64,000 nucleotides of DNA, from positions 62,001 through 126,000 of the forward strand of contig LVLI01000233.1 of the NCBI GenBank assembly GCA_001687465.1, written 5' to 3'. The translations under genes and the position numbers were made by a program. Source of the stretch: Halocafeteria seosinensis. Lineage: Eukaryota > Sar > Bigyra > Bicosoecida. Every line of letters begins with the position of its first letter. The stretch's first letter is position 1. Below the pieces are notes generated by a model, which did not search any database, was not told the DNA's origin, and saw nothing but the letters and a program-made list of their open reading frames with translations. Shown here piece by piece: positions 24,084 to 35,750 of the stretch.

Positions 24084-25262
24084 ATGGAAGACACTGGAGG
24101 ACTGGGCCGTCTCCATAGTGGAACGAGCGCGTATGAGCAGGAGGATTTTGGGAGGATAGACTACTCTACGCTGTCTACAAGTCGCTCTGGACCACTGGTC
24201 CATAGCTCCTCAGTGGAATCGAATGGGCCTTTTTACAGACGTCCGACCGACAATAGTATACCAAGAGAATGGTCTACGTCTAGTTTCGACGTCTACGACG
24301 GTAGAGTGGATGAGCAAGGTTCCAATTTCCTCGCCACACCGTCAGTAGCCACGAGCCAGGAGCTCGATGGTTCAGTGCCGATCCCTAACAGTCAAGAGCT
24401 CGATGATTCTCATTATAGGCGTTCCAGTAGAGCGAAAAAGCGCGGGAGGTATACAGAAGTAGAACAGAGTGATGATATCGTCGTGGTGTCGCACAATCCG
24501 CCTCGAGGGTCCAGTAACCAGGGAAGCTATGTCGAAGACGAGCAGAGTGAAGAAGACACATTGTACAAGAAGATGCCCAACTACGGGGAGAAGACTAGCG
24601 ACAGCGTCACAATTGCTTCCGAAGACGATAACCTCCGGAAGCCCTCACACGAGTCAGAGCAGCATGAAGCAAATAACGGCAAGAGGTGTGGCGGCAAAGC
24701 CAGAGATATTGAAACCATGGGACTGCCTGATGTGTCGATGATAGACCCGAATTGCGGACTCCCCGACAAGATTTTCCGGGAATATAGTCCTGATGATGCT
24801 GTTTCTACAACATCGTTATCCTCGCAACCACTAGAACTTCGTTTGCTGCTGTCTAGCAAGGCTGCCGCCGCGCTGCGCCCGAATTCTCTTCGCTCTCAAT
24901 TCAGAGCTTCTTTGATCCAATGGGGGACGGGAAATCCTTTAACATACCTGGATGAAGAAGGAGAAATTCGACAAGCAGAGCCTTGTGTCAAGAGGCTGAA
25001 GCTGATGAAGGAGGGTAATAGGACGTATCTGTCAATGTGTATCCAGAGGAAGGGGGCAGCCAACGACCACTCGAAGTCGCTACCATTGAGCCGGAGCCAC
25101 GGCGGTTTTCCCTTTCACTTTATATTTGAAATCACTCCAACAGGAGAAGTTATTAAGTCGAATCCGGTAGAAATTTTGTCGAAAGAAACTCAAAAGCAAA
25201 GGAAAGAGAAGTCCGTTGTCAAACTTCTCGAGAGCAAGGGGAAGCTCGACTCACTAGTTTAA
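24084..25262 (+). CDS. F1: member of a tandem family with an unrecognised beta-rich domain
   Basis: Single exon, 392 aa from ATG 24084. The N-terminal 220 residues are Ser/Asp/Glu-rich and disordered-looking, with a basic cluster (RSSRAKKRGRY) that could be a nuclear localisation signal. One copy of the family domain occupies about 224-385: LPDKIFREY, PLELRLLLSS, AEPCVKRLKL, LSMCIQRKG, SKSLPLSRSHGGFPFHFIFEI, SNPVEILSKE. It is the most diverged of the four paralogues at 24-37 kb. The domain ends with a xSxPVEIxSKx strand. Function unknown; a nuclear, perhaps DNA-binding role is inference. It has no introns, unlike most neighbours. Confidence 0.85.
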   Translation: MEDTGGLGRLHSGTSAYEQEDFGRIDYSTLSTSRSGPLVHSSSVESNGPFYRRPTDNSIPREWSTSSFDVYDGRVDEQGSNFLATPSVATSQELDGSVPIPNSQELDDSHYRRSSRAKKRGRYTEVEQSDDIVVVSHNPPRGSSNQGSYVEDEQSEEDTLYKKMPNYGEKTSDSVTIASEDDNLRKPSHESEQHEANNGKRCGGKARDIETMGLPDVSMIDPNCGLPDKIFREYSPDDAVSTTSLSSQPLELRLLLSSKAAAALRPNSLRSQFRASLIQWGTGNPLTYLDEEGEIRQAEPCVKRLKLMKEGNRTYLSMCIQRKGAANDHSKSLPLSRSHGGFPFHFIFEITPTGEVIKSNPVEILSKETQKQRKEKSVVKLLESKGKLDSLV

Positions 25263-26337
25263 TATATGGTTGACGGTATGTTCCATTCCGGGCCAGTGTT
25301 TATGTTAGCTAAAGGGTGGACTGTGACTATCAGGGTCGGAATGTTGCTGTGGTTGAACGGCAGTGGATCACGTTCTAAAAGCTTTTGACTTCTGCTCATT
25401 TGCCAGTAACACTTTGGAACCTACCCCTACAAGTTCGAGTTCTTGCATTGGTAGCCCGCAACAAATGATTGGTAGAGTTAGGCCCTTCTAAACAGACTGC
25501 CTGAGTGAGTGCTATACCCATGAGCTGCCTACGGTTTCTAATAGCGTAGGTTTTAGGCTGGACCGGGGTGTTGAAACTGAACTTAAATGACCAATAAACC
25601 CGCCCCCATGAAGTTCAGCTTGAAATAGAACTGTGTATTGAACTCTACACTGTATATAAGCTTTTGTCGTAAGCATAAATGGAACTATGCATAGTGTAAG
25701 TTACATTTTCCATATGAGTCGGCACTGCGGCTGAACAACAAGGGTAACCACTTTAATGCGAACTTCAGTGCGAACTCACCAGTAGCAACTACTGAGTACC
25801 TTGCCAGTACGTGGTACTAAGCGCAAACGAGTCGCGTCACGGAATGCTTGCTCACATAAAATTGACCTGAGAAGCTCAGTCGTCTTTTGGAGAGGTTGAG
25901 TGTGTCATGTGGTGTGGCTAGGCCACCCACGAATGAACCCTACCCAGAACAGAAACACATGCTCACGTTATGGCGCATAATTTATAGAGAGCTTGGCCAG
26001 AATCAGATTCCGAAAGTCTGCCTGTGAACCATGTTTTCCGCAGCCAAGCATGGCTTCGGATACATAACTTTCTCGCGGCAAGAACCTTGTACCAAACGAG
26101 TCGAGTTATACATTTGTACCACTGATGCGAGGATTTGTTACAGATCAAAAACTTATCATCAGAAACGTCTTTTCCCATTAAACTCTTTTTCCTGAGCAAG
26201 TTGTGATTTTTAGGGTCAAACGAAAGCTTGCATTTTGCTCGCAAGTAAAGCCTAAGATCCGCAGAATTTTCTCGAACCTGAAACAGCAAGTTTCTCGACA
26301 GCTGAGGGTACCACGCTGCATTCTCGAGAAGGCAAGG
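25263..26337. other. Intergenic region between F1 and F2
   Basis: About 1.1 kb with no credible gene. A TATA-like ATATAAG at about 25655 precedes nothing obvious. Two copies of the 10-mer CAAACGAGTC occur at 25824-25833 and 26093-26102. The F2 reading frame is open upstream to 26203 without an ATG. Confidence 0.45.
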
Positions 26338-28053
26338 ATGATGAAACAATCTGCCCTCAGGAGCAGTACTGGAGACTCATCGTTGCGAGGCTCGAGTGGC
26401 GGGTCGATTGGGTTAGAGTCGGGGAGGTGGGACTCGCTGTCACTCGGCCAGAGCGACAGTCTGGACGATGGGTTTGTCCCAGCTACAAACAGCAATGTCG
26501 TCGGCTGTACACCAGTTGAAGAGTTTCTGAGGGCCGCCTCTTCTGGCTCGTTAATGTATGATAATCACGGGAGTTATGGGTCTGATAAAATTGGGAAATG
26601 GCTTCGCCAGTTTAGTGGCAGTTCGTTGGCTTTAGATTGCGCTTACTGGGAGAGTTCGGTTGACGCCTTCGTGGAGCAATACCGCAGTAGCTCCGATGGA
26701 CTCAGAAACATAAGCGATGGTTCCTTTAGCTTTTACTGTTCCAATCAAGATGGTGAGAACGAAGGCTCTGCTAAGTCTGGAGATTCACTCCCCCTGGAAA
26801 TCGGCGACGTCCGTTCAGGGTCGCCCTTGTTTGATGATAGTGTGGAGAACTGCATACCCTTCAGCGGAATTCCCACGGATATTCAATCTGCTGCTGCCTC
26901 AAAAGTTCCAAGTGGGAAACGACCACCGGACGACTTGGTCTGCGATGAATCGGGTGGGAAGCACCAACGTCTCGCTGAAGAATCAGAAGAACCGTGGCTG
27001 GAACATGATCTCTCGGGTCATCTATATCAGGAACCGGTGGTGAATGGTTCCACGACGTCAAAACCGCTGGAGCTTCGACTGAATCTTACCGATAGTTGGT
27101 ACCAAGAACTTGCTCGGTGTAGTGCCTATTTCGAGAACGTTCTAGTTGAAATTGTGAAGGATTTCAGAGAGGAACAACCCAGGTTCTTTGCTCAGAACGG
27201 CAAAGGTAAGACTGCTGGTGACATGAAAATACCGACAGTGCGAGAAATGTGGCTTGAAGAGAAGAGCGGTGCACCTTCACAGCTCGTCATCAAAATTCAG
27301 CGCAAACCTAAGAATCCCTCAGATACTGAAGGTTGGTTGCCCACGTCTAAGGGACATGGAGGGTTCCCGTTTCAATTCCGAGTTACCCTTCGTCCGGCAA
27401 ACAAGAGCTTTACATCCTTCCCCACCATGATTCATACAAAGCAGTCGCTGAAGCAGACCACGCGAGCTACCTCCACGGTAAAGTTCAATAGACCAAAGAG
27501 AAATCGAGAAGGCCATGAAACAGCGGAGAGAATTCCAAGTGCCCTCAAAGTATCCACAACTACTTCCCAGTTTCTACCGGGGCACGGTCTTCCCCAGGTG
27601 GTGTTTCAAGAGTACCTTAACGAGAGCGGGAATTGCCGCTCCGAAGACATAGTGGTTATGCTGCGCCTTTCACAGAGAGCCAAGGAGGCAATTTCAGCAT
27701 ACAGTAACGTAGCGGACGGTTTAGATGTCCGACTCGTGAAAGATGATGCTGATGTGCCAGTCGAACCAGAATACTTTGACGTTGACACCGAGCTTATTAA
27801 AGTTGCAAGACCTTGCGTAACTCAAGTGTCGCTTCACAACGGAATCTTAACCGTCTACATCAAACGTAAAGGACAAGGGAAAAATAATTCGAAGTCTCTC
27901 CCTCTGTCGAAGTGTCATGGAGGATTTCCATTCCGGTTTTGCTTCCGAATTCGTGATGTACATGTACATCATGATTATGTTGAAACGGTGAGTTCGCAAC
28001 CTGTAGAGGTCCGGTCAAAGCAACCAAAGGCTCAGCAACGTCGTCCGAAGTGA
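26338..28053 (+). CDS. F2: family member with two copies of the unrecognised domain
   Basis: Single exon, 571 aa from ATG 26338 (a second Met follows at once). The N-terminus is Ser/Gly/Asp-rich (GGSIGLESG, SLSLGQSDSLDD). A Lys/Arg-containing segment, GKRPPDDLVCDESGGKHQR, precedes domain 1 (about 228-366: YQEPVVNG, PLELRLNLTD, SQLVIKIQRKPK, GHGGFPFQFRV, MIHTKQS). Domain 2 (about 417-561) reads VVFQEYLNES, VEPEYFDVD, VARPCVTQV, VYIKRKGQG, SKSLPLSKCHGGFPFRFCFRI, PVEVRSKQ. Domain 2 is closely similar to domain 2 of F3, so the two-domain architecture predates the F2/F3 duplication. Function unknown. Confidence 0.87.
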   Translation: MMKQSALRSSTGDSSLRGSSGGSIGLESGRWDSLSLGQSDSLDDGFVPATNSNVVGCTPVEEFLRAASSGSLMYDNHGSYGSDKIGKWLRQFSGSSLALDCAYWESSVDAFVEQYRSSSDGLRNISDGSFSFYCSNQDGENEGSAKSGDSLPLEIGDVRSGSPLFDDSVENCIPFSGIPTDIQSAAASKVPSGKRPPDDLVCDESGGKHQRLAEESEEPWLEHDLSGHLYQEPVVNGSTTSKPLELRLNLTDSWYQELARCSAYFENVLVEIVKDFREEQPRFFAQNGKGKTAGDMKIPTVREMWLEEKSGAPSQLVIKIQRKPKNPSDTEGWLPTSKGHGGFPFQFRVTLRPANKSFTSFPTMIHTKQSLKQTTRATSTVKFNRPKRNREGHETAERIPSALKVSTTTSQFLPGHGLPQVVFQEYLNESGNCRSEDIVVMLRLSQRAKEAISAYSNVADGLDVRLVKDDADVPVEPEYFDVDTELIKVARPCVTQVSLHNGILTVYIKRKGQGKNNSKSLPLSKCHGGFPFRFCFRIRDVHVHHDYVETVSSQPVEVRSKQPKAQQRRPK

Positions 28054-28719
28054 TAGGAGACATACACTGAAATTAAGAGCTTCGCAATCTTTGATTTGGG
28101 TGTTGCTACAGTATTATTGCGTTCGCCACATTGTTGGCACCGTTGGCATCCAAAGATGCGAACCGCGAATGCACACATACGTATCCGACCACTCTATGAA
28201 ATAACAGAATGTATAATTCATGGCTTACCGGCTGAATATTCAAATGGACCACGACTACATGCATGCACCGTGAAGACACTGTTCAAGACAAACAAGGCTA
28301 CAACAGTAGGCAGCAGCTCAAATCTCCACAAAAGGAGTGCGTCACACCCATTAAGTCTAGTCCAATTCTATGAATGCACGTTCTTTTAGTCCCCTTTACA
28401 ACCAGTAGAATAAACATCCTCGTGCTACACACTGTGTAACACACACTGTATACCCCTCCATCCCAGGGTGGTACAACGAGTGTATGCGGCAGTTCACTGC
28501 CGCTTGTTCCGACTCCGCGTGAAAGTGCAATGCCTCTCGACACGACTAGGTTCTCGTTACTATAGTGAGTGACCCCAGTGTCGTAATTCTAGGAATGAGT
28601 GTAGTGCCTTGTTTTTAGGAATTCTCAGAACGGCTGGATCTCGGCAATGTGGAGGCCTGTGACCCTTGCAAGTAGCTAAAGGTGGTATCCGAAGCGTGTA
28701 TAGGCTGTATAAAAAGACA
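28054..28719. other. Intergenic region between F2 and the membrane protein gene
   Basis: 666 bp. No coding signal is supported. A short GTATAAAAAG (about 28706-28715) sits just upstream of the ATG at 28720 and looks TATA-like, but it is too close to the start codon to be certain. Confidence 0.4.
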
Positions 28720-31700
28720 ATGGCCTCCAATTTCTTTGAATCCTCTATGGCATCGGGCGAATCAGCCCTTCAGAAAGTCAATGTAAGGCCTGCAACAAGC
28801 GAAGCAGCACTTGGGATTGAGCTTCACGACTCACACTTCGCATCTGCAGGCTCCCAAAGCGTATAAACAGAGCCGCCAGGCGATTTCGGCGGCATTCACA
28901 GCCGCCGCTGGGCTCGGTGGAGCTGCCATGAGTTTGCTGAAACTAGACATTGTTCGGGACTTTGCACAAAATGTAGCGCTGTTCTTCTCCACCATAGCAG
29001 CCAAAGCGCTGCAGCTGGCTCGGGAGACGTTTGGCCGAGTTTTTGGGGTGATCTCCATTGACCTCAACATGGTCTACAACAAGATCAATCCGTTCTATGT
29101 TATAGTCGCGCTTGGAATTTTGACCGTTATCTTGGTCATTACGTTCATCGCACTGTACTGCCTTTCCCGTAAGATGAATCCGGATGATATCCGACAGGTA
29201 CGATTCTTAACAAGGCCGTGCTGGAGAAATGCGTTCAAAACTAAGGTTTAACATTGTTTCAGGGTCATGAAGTTATCAAATGGGACGAGCGGAAAGAAGA
29301 TCAAAATATCCGGGTGTCGTTCATTAAGTATGGCCTTCTGGCTGGAACTTCCCTGTACCTTCCAGTCTCCCGAGCTCTGGCAGCGCTTGTCCGCTGTAAT
29401 CCCCAAATGATTCGGGTAAGTCAAACTTGTGACCAGACTTTGAGGGACTTCCTTCATCTTCTACTCTTGTCGCTCACATCAGGTGCTTGTTCAAGATGAG
29501 TTCCTGCAAGTGGAAGACGTCATCAACGCAAGTTCCAGTTGTCAAAATCTCACTATGGCCCTAAACGATGGAGCATCTGATTCCGATATCATCAACAATG
29601 AACGAAAAGATGTCAGTTTTGAGGACTGCAACTGCACAGATTGGAGTAAGTGTGGCTTTTCTTCTGGAATGCAGCACTCTCTTGGCATGCTCTTGCATGA
29701 CTCGCTTCGGCTGCAGAACCGTATACTATTGCGAGAGCAGTTGGTGCTGTGCTCATACTTCTATTCACTGTCGGATTTCCCGTGTATTGCATCTGGCTTA
29801 TCAAGAAGAACAAACCGTACGGCAGTCCTGAGGATCCCGAAAAATGCTACGACGAGGAAGGTAACCTCGTGGAATACACTGATGACCGGTAAGCCCCTTC
29901 GGCAGAAATTTCCAATCCATTTTTGGAAAATGCGGTCGCTCTTTCTAACATGTGATGCAGATATCAAGATGATTTGAAAAACGACCCAAATCAGCTTAAT
30001 TGCCCTTATCTGACACTGTAAGAGTCATTGTAGATGGGAGGCGTATTTGCACATTGAGTCGGTAGCATACACGCACATGCAGATACGACGGGTATGAGAG
30101 AAAATGGTCGTTTTACAAAGTTTGGGTGATGGCAACCAAATTCCTCCTCGTAGCTCCGACGATTATTTGGTTTCAATACCCATTGAGGCAGTCCATTTCC
30201 AGTGCCGTGGTAATTGGCGTTTTGAGCGGCTTCTCCTTTCTTTCCACCCCATTTATTGACCCTACCGGTAGGTCTAGCTTATCTAAACAGGTTGCGCTGG
30301 ACATTTCGTTGAAGATTTGTGAGCCTTCCTTGCAGATGATTTCTTGGACGCTGCGGGAAGAGTCACTAGTTTACTGACAATTTTATCTAGTTTAGGCTCA
30401 TCGTACTACTCCGGAGGAGCTCTCTCTGCTATAGTAATGGTGGCCAACTCTATCAATGCAGTTGTGATGGTTCTGGGAATCCTATGGGGAATATCCAAGG
30501 TTCGTTCTGTGCTGAAGAGTGTCACAGGCCAGCTCCAGTTTAGCGATAGTGTAAGGAAGATAGTCGGCTCGGCTAAGCGTATCATCCCCCATTGGGACAT
30601 TGCGTCGGAGCTGAAGCGGCGTATCTGGCACCCGTTTTGGGAATCGGTCCTACTCGAGGAAGGTGAGGTTTATGCTCGGCGTCTAACAGAGATGCAGCAA
30701 CAAGCCAGAGACACTGGAAAGAAACGAATTCTTGAGCATTGGAAGAATGGTGCTGTTCCTGAAATCAATAAAGTGCGCCAGCGTCTGATGGAGGAACACG
30801 AAGGAGTCGACGTTTACTTTTCTGGGGTATGTGCTAACTAACCGTAACTTGTGTCACAGTGTGTTAACATAGACCGTCGAATCCTTCTGCAGGAGACCCA
30901 TGACGGAGACCTTGATAGCAGCACGTGCTTTGGCAAGATGTATATTGTAAACTATCCTTTTCACGCTGTTATGGTCTACGATGACAGTGATGACTACACC
31001 TTTATCTGGGAAGGTAGGCATCGCTGATCTTCTAGTTGCTGTCACTCGAATAACACGTTATCTCCAAATACTGCTGCTGTGCAGATCGCACGACAAGTCT
31101 CCTGGAACAAAATGAAGACGAAGAAATCCAACGACGAAGAACAGTTCGAGAAAAGCTCCGAGGCCTGTGCGGTCCTGACCTTGGTTATGGACCCACTCTT
31201 ACTTTTCATTTAGAGAGGTGGGAAACGCATCAAGTGCCAGATGGCGTCGAAGAATACAAAGATAGCGAGGGCAACATCCAAACTAGACAAAGATACTCCA
31301 GCGTTGAGGTGCTGATGAGGTATTCTCAAGGCAATCTCGCTATAGGGATGAATTATGATCTTTCGATGCAAGCAGGTTTTAAGTTCGCTTTGCACCTGGT
31401 AGATGGCTCAGGGACAGCTGTTGCTCCCAACACTGGGGAAAGCTACACCGTGCATAATCAAGTGACACTTGGTAGAGAGGAGATAGGAATCGACAATCAG
31501 TACGTTTCCTGTCTACAGTTCCGCCAGTGATAGGGTATGGTATAATGGTGGTAACAAGAAGTGCAGGTTTAACGAGTGCGATGCACTTCGCCAGCTTTTC
31601 GAAAACAGTCCCAATGACGACATTTGGCCGCAGGGTCTGGAGCGCTGGCAGTCTCGAGTGCGTGAATATAGGACAAGTTTGATGCGTGAACGCTGCAAAG

Positions 31701-32674
31701 AGGAGAGCATTTTGAGCTCCGCATTTTGGTTACATATTTACGACAACGATACTGCAACTCGGGAGGAAATCGAGGCATATTTCAAGAAGTTTGAAGCTCG
31801 AGATAAGGTTAAATCGATTCCGGCAAGACATCAATCTGGACTCGACTACCTCTTGAATAAGATGACTTGGGTGAACAAGCATCCGTGTGCTGCAATTTGG
31901 TAAGTTCTCTACGCATGATTACTGTTTAGTTATCCGCTGTGGAACATCATGTTTGGATGTAAGAGACAGGTATGTATTCTTTGATGATTTATGGGAAACG
32001 AATAATGAAGTTGGTAAAATAGCCGATCTTCAGGAAGACCTGGATCCTACGTAAGTTTGTGCATCGCGTCGATGTCTTTTGGACGTCTTATCGAGGCTGT
32101 GCACGCTTTCAGTGAAGAACACTCGATCGCGTTTCGCCCTATGAAACGAGAGCGACTGGAAGAATGGTTGGATGAACGCGGCCTCAAATCTGGCTATCGG
32201 TGGCTAACTCCCAAAACCCTGAATATATTGTACAATTTGGTAAGCTCGGTGTGCAAGGCTTCGGTTTGCGAAGTAGCACGGAGAGTACATGTATCAATGC
32301 AGCTCGACCAGACGGATGAAGACTATCGCAAATTCGACGACGAATTGCGGCAAGTAGAGGACGAGGAAGGAGAAACAGAGGAAGTCCGTGGAAAGCGTGC
32401 ATCCGATGTGGGTCGTCAGTATTCCTCAACGGTTCAATGTGCCTATAGCGTGCGGCGGAACACGCCAACCAACAGAGTCGTCCGCCAGAGTCTAAAGTCG
32501 ATGCAGGAAGGGCATGTACGCAATATTGCAAACTACTCGGACGGCGCTTATATCCCAGAGCATGTCGAGGGTGATCAGTTTCCTTCGGAAGCTACGAATG
32601 CTCCAGCAGATAGTGATCTTACAGTTCCACTAGCGCAAGCTGGTTCTGACAACAATGCTTACGGATCTGTGTAG
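28720..32674 (+). CDS. Large multi-spanning membrane protein, 14 exons
   Basis: Exons: 28720-28782, 28850-29197, 29263-29415, 29483-29645, 29717-29888, 29961-30017, 30083-30267, 30336-30826, 30893-31013, 31085-31499, 31567-31899, 31970-32050, 32113-32239, 32303-32674 (1026 aa); every junction has GT-AG sites and keeps frame. Hydrophobic segments: about residues 90-120 (YVIVALGILTVILVITFIAL), around 160-180, 260-285 (AVGAVLILLFTVGFPVYCIW), 330-375, and 400-435. Then comes a long hydrophilic C-terminal half with helical and beta-rich parts. The segment LYDGYERKWSFYKVWVMATKFLLV resembles the (F)LYxxY...WW.....RK.LLV motif of the membrane portion of many algal and oomycete surface or TRP-like proteins, so a channel- or receptor-like role is possible. 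I cannot name the family. Confidence 0.8.
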
Positions 32675-33365
32675 CTCTCAGATCGGACTCAAGCCTCTGG
32701 ACTTTCACAGAATTAAAATACATTCTAAGAAGCCATTAGCTACGACGATAATATTGTACCCTTACCTACAAAGGTAGGAGTAACTTCCTTACACAAACGA
32801 GTCACGTTCAACTGCCCGCACTTGGCTCCCTTGCTGCTCGGGTTTGTGTTGTGAAGCTGAGTACGATCCTGGTGCCGTACCAAGTACACTCATCTTATAT
32901 CGAGTAAGTAAGCAAGGCTTGATATGAAAGGTGAATGGCAAATTTTAACAGAGCTATTTTGCTTGTGGTTTATTTGCTGATAGAGAGTGTGTCGATGTAT
33001 AAAGGCATATCGTTTCAAAATAGAGGTGTATACCATACATCCTACCCTCACCCTCACACAGGAAGAAAATTCATTCTGACGGCTACCACTGTAGAGACTC
33101 TTGCTAGCAGCATTGTTCACTACAATATCGTTTGCTGATTACATGAATACTGAAGGCTATAACATAGAGGAAAAACACGGCCTGGACTAGAGCGTCTGGA
33201 TCCTGGAGCTTCTGCCTGCAGCGAAAGAAAACTCTCTGAACCCTCAGGGAACTGCTCTGAATCAGCCATAACAGAAACGATAACAAAGCATTCTGTTGAT
33301 CGTAACGAAATCTACGAAATATTTTCGATTATTTAGCACTGTATCCAACCGGAAGCCAAGGCGAA
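32675..33365. other. Intergenic region upstream of F3
   Basis: 691 bp. Short open frames only. Another copy of CAAACGAGTC lies at 32794-32803. Contains the presumed F3 promoter. Confidence 0.4.
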
Positions 33366-35228
33366 ATGGCTCATCTGCGTATGCCGAGTACCTCCACCTT
33401 AGGAGCAGCGATGCGAGAGCCATGTGATTTTCCGGACGGCCTCCGCAGCGACAGCTGGGGCTGGAGCTGCGTGTACGATTCTCCTCCAGACTCACTTAAG
33501 ACCGAATACCCCTGTTGTGCTGTTGGACTGAGTCCTGTCGACTCCGCGGATTCCGGGTCTGCATTGAGCATGTGTGTGCGGTGGACCGGCTCTGACGTTT
33601 CTTTACGAACGATCAGTCGTGTTTCGGACAAGGGTGAATTTGATATGCAGCTTAGCTACCATCCAGAGCACAGGGAAATGGTTGTTAGCGAATGCTCCCC
33701 CAGCAAGCAGACTTTGGCAGATCTAGAAGCAGCTTCCCCGTATCGTCCCAGTCCGAGACGCTCGGATAACGTCCGTCAATCTTCGCGGGAAGCAGAGCGA
33801 TGTTTACGCTCTACTTTCTATGGACATTACAGTACTGAAGCGAGCGGTCTTATTCCGGACCCGCACAATTCAACTACAGAGAGTGGTACCATAACTCATC
33901 GAAAAAGAAGCAGCACGTCATGTAGTGATGAGTATGAACGAAGGGGATGCAAAAGGCGCCGGACAACGCACGAAATCACTGACGATTCAACTGATACGGA
34001 ATCGGACACTGATGAGACAGAAACTCATATTGTTTCCGCTCCTGCTAAGTATTCGTTTTGCGAGGGCGAGCCAACAAGAGTAACTGACATGCCTGAGCAA
34101 ATATATCAGGAACCCCTTGTGAACGGCTCCATTAATTCTAAACCTCTAGAGATTCGACTTATCCTATCAAAGCGGTGGGAGCAGCTACTTGCGTCATGTA
34201 CAGACTATGCCAAAGAAGTTTCACTAGTAACTGTTAAAGCTGAGAGACGTCATGAAGAGCCAAGGTATTTCGTCGGAGACGGTAAAGGAATGCCAGCTAG
34301 TCAGCTGGGACGACCAACAATTCGGGAGATGTATCTGGATAGACGGAAGGGAGAACCTTCTCAACTTGTCGTGATGGTACAGCGAAAGCCAAAGAACACC
34401 TCGACAAAGACCCACGGTTGGTTGCCTACGTCCAACAGCCAGGGTGGTTTCCCCTTCCTCTTTCGTTTTACCCTCCGTAGTAGCAAGGAAATTGTGGATT
34501 CCCGTCCCGTTTTTATAGATACTAAGCAATCTCCCAATCGTGCTAGGGAACCCGCTTCATGCAGGAAGTCTACAAACGTCCCCAATCGGGAACGACCCAC
34601 GTTTGTTCCCGGGTATAAATGCCCTCATCAATTCTTCCTGAAGAACCTTAACAAGTATGGAAGCTCTGACGAAGATATGTTTGTTCGCGGATACGGCTTT
34701 CCTCGTCGATTGTTCCAGGAGTATAGAAACCCTGATGGAAGCTCTGGCTCCGAAGACATTGTCATCAAGCTAAAACTTTCCGCAGACGCAATGAAAGCTA
34801 TGCAAGCCTGTCGTTGTCCAAAAGAGTGCCTCCATGTCCGTCTCGTGAAAGATGATCAAGAGGAACCTGTTGAACCCGAGTACTTCGACTCAGAAACCCG
34901 TTCAATCAAGGTTGCAAGGCCGTGCGTCACGAGTGTCATCTATCTTGATGGAATTTTAACAGTAACCATAAAAAGGAAGGGACAAGGTAAAAATAATCCA
35001 AAGTCGCTTCCTTTGACAAACTGCCATGGTGGCTTTCCCTTCCGATTTTGCTTCATCATTGTGGATACTGTCGATACCAAAAATAAGGGCGAAAACTGTA
35101 ATCAGGATGCCGTTGTTCACAAACACACAGTTGTTCAAGTGATCCGTTCTCAACCGGTGAAAATATTTTCGAAGCAAGCGAACCCTAAAAAGTCAGTGGG
35201 AAGAACGGGAAGAAAACGAATATCTTAG
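33366..35228 (+). CDS. F3: family member with two domains and an internal partial repeat
   Basis: Single exon, 620 aa from ATG 33366. The N-terminal 235 residues are Ser-rich; a basic cluster (KRRRTTHE) sits near 198, followed by an acidic Thr/Asp stretch. Domain 1 (about 245-388): YQEPLVNG, PLEIRLILSK, EPRYFVGDGKG, SQLVVMVQRKPK, SQGGFPFLFRFTL, FIDTKQS. Domain 2 (about 445-604): RLFQEYRNPDG, VEPEYFD, VARPCVTSV, VTIKRKGQG, PKSLPLTNCHGGFPFRFCF, PVKIFSKQ. Between them, residues about 420-444 (HQFFLKNLNKYGSSDEDMFV) look like a degenerate second copy of the opening strand of domain 2. The C-terminus is basic. Function unknown. Confidence 0.87.
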   Translation: MAHLRMPSTSTLGAAMREPCDFPDGLRSDSWGWSCVYDSPPDSLKTEYPCCAVGLSPVDSADSGSALSMCVRWTGSDVSLRTISRVSDKGEFDMQLSYHPEHREMVVSECSPSKQTLADLEAASPYRPSPRRSDNVRQSSREAERCLRSTFYGHYSTEASGLIPDPHNSTTESGTITHRKRSSTSCSDEYERRGCKRRRTTHEITDDSTDTESDTDETETHIVSAPAKYSFCEGEPTRVTDMPEQIYQEPLVNGSINSKPLEIRLILSKRWEQLLASCTDYAKEVSLVTVKAERRHEEPRYFVGDGKGMPASQLGRPTIREMYLDRRKGEPSQLVVMVQRKPKNTSTKTHGWLPTSNSQGGFPFLFRFTLRSSKEIVDSRPVFIDTKQSPNRAREPASCRKSTNVPNRERPTFVPGYKCPHQFFLKNLNKYGSSDEDMFVRGYGFPRRLFQEYRNPDGSSGSEDIVIKLKLSADAMKAMQACRCPKECLHVRLVKDDQEEPVEPEYFDSETRSIKVARPCVTSVIYLDGILTVTIKRKGQGKNNPKSLPLTNCHGGFPFRFCFIIVDTVDTKNKGENCNQDAVVHKHTVVQVIRSQPVKIFSKQANPKKSVGRTGRKRIS

Positions 35229-35750
35229 AGAGGAGCGAGGGGATTGACCATGACAATGCAAACTGCCGAAGAACGTTTGAACCACTGCGTTCCTCGCTGT
35301 TAGGACAGTGTTAGCAGCCCCAAAGCCAATACTAAAGGATCATGATGGAACATCTACACAAATATAAAATAGCTACATCAATAATAAACCCCTTAATAGT
35401 AGTAAATTAAAGGTTATCTTCGGGAATTCTTCATGTCGTAGCATGTGTCACAGGGTGTGTGTCAGCGTGCCCCTCCTCACGGTCAAGTTGAAGCGTTTTC
35501 CGCATGTCTTTTTGAAGAAAAATATCCCCGCGAAAATGTTCTCATGCGCTCAGAAAGAAGTTGTTGATATGCAGGAAGCTTTCATTTTAGAGTCGGTGGC
35601 GTTTTCCGATCAGGCTAAAATCACAGTGCCACCATAAGACTACACATGTAATTTCGGGAACCGTTTATTCCTTGTTCCCGAGCCTTCGGCATTTTCACAA
35701 CGCCTTGTTCAACAGCGCCGTTGAGCCCTTGTTTGTCCTGTCGTAAGGCC
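35229..35750. other. Intergenic region between F3 and F4
   Basis: 522 bp with AT-rich stretches around 35355-35410 and no supported gene. Confidence 0.4.
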
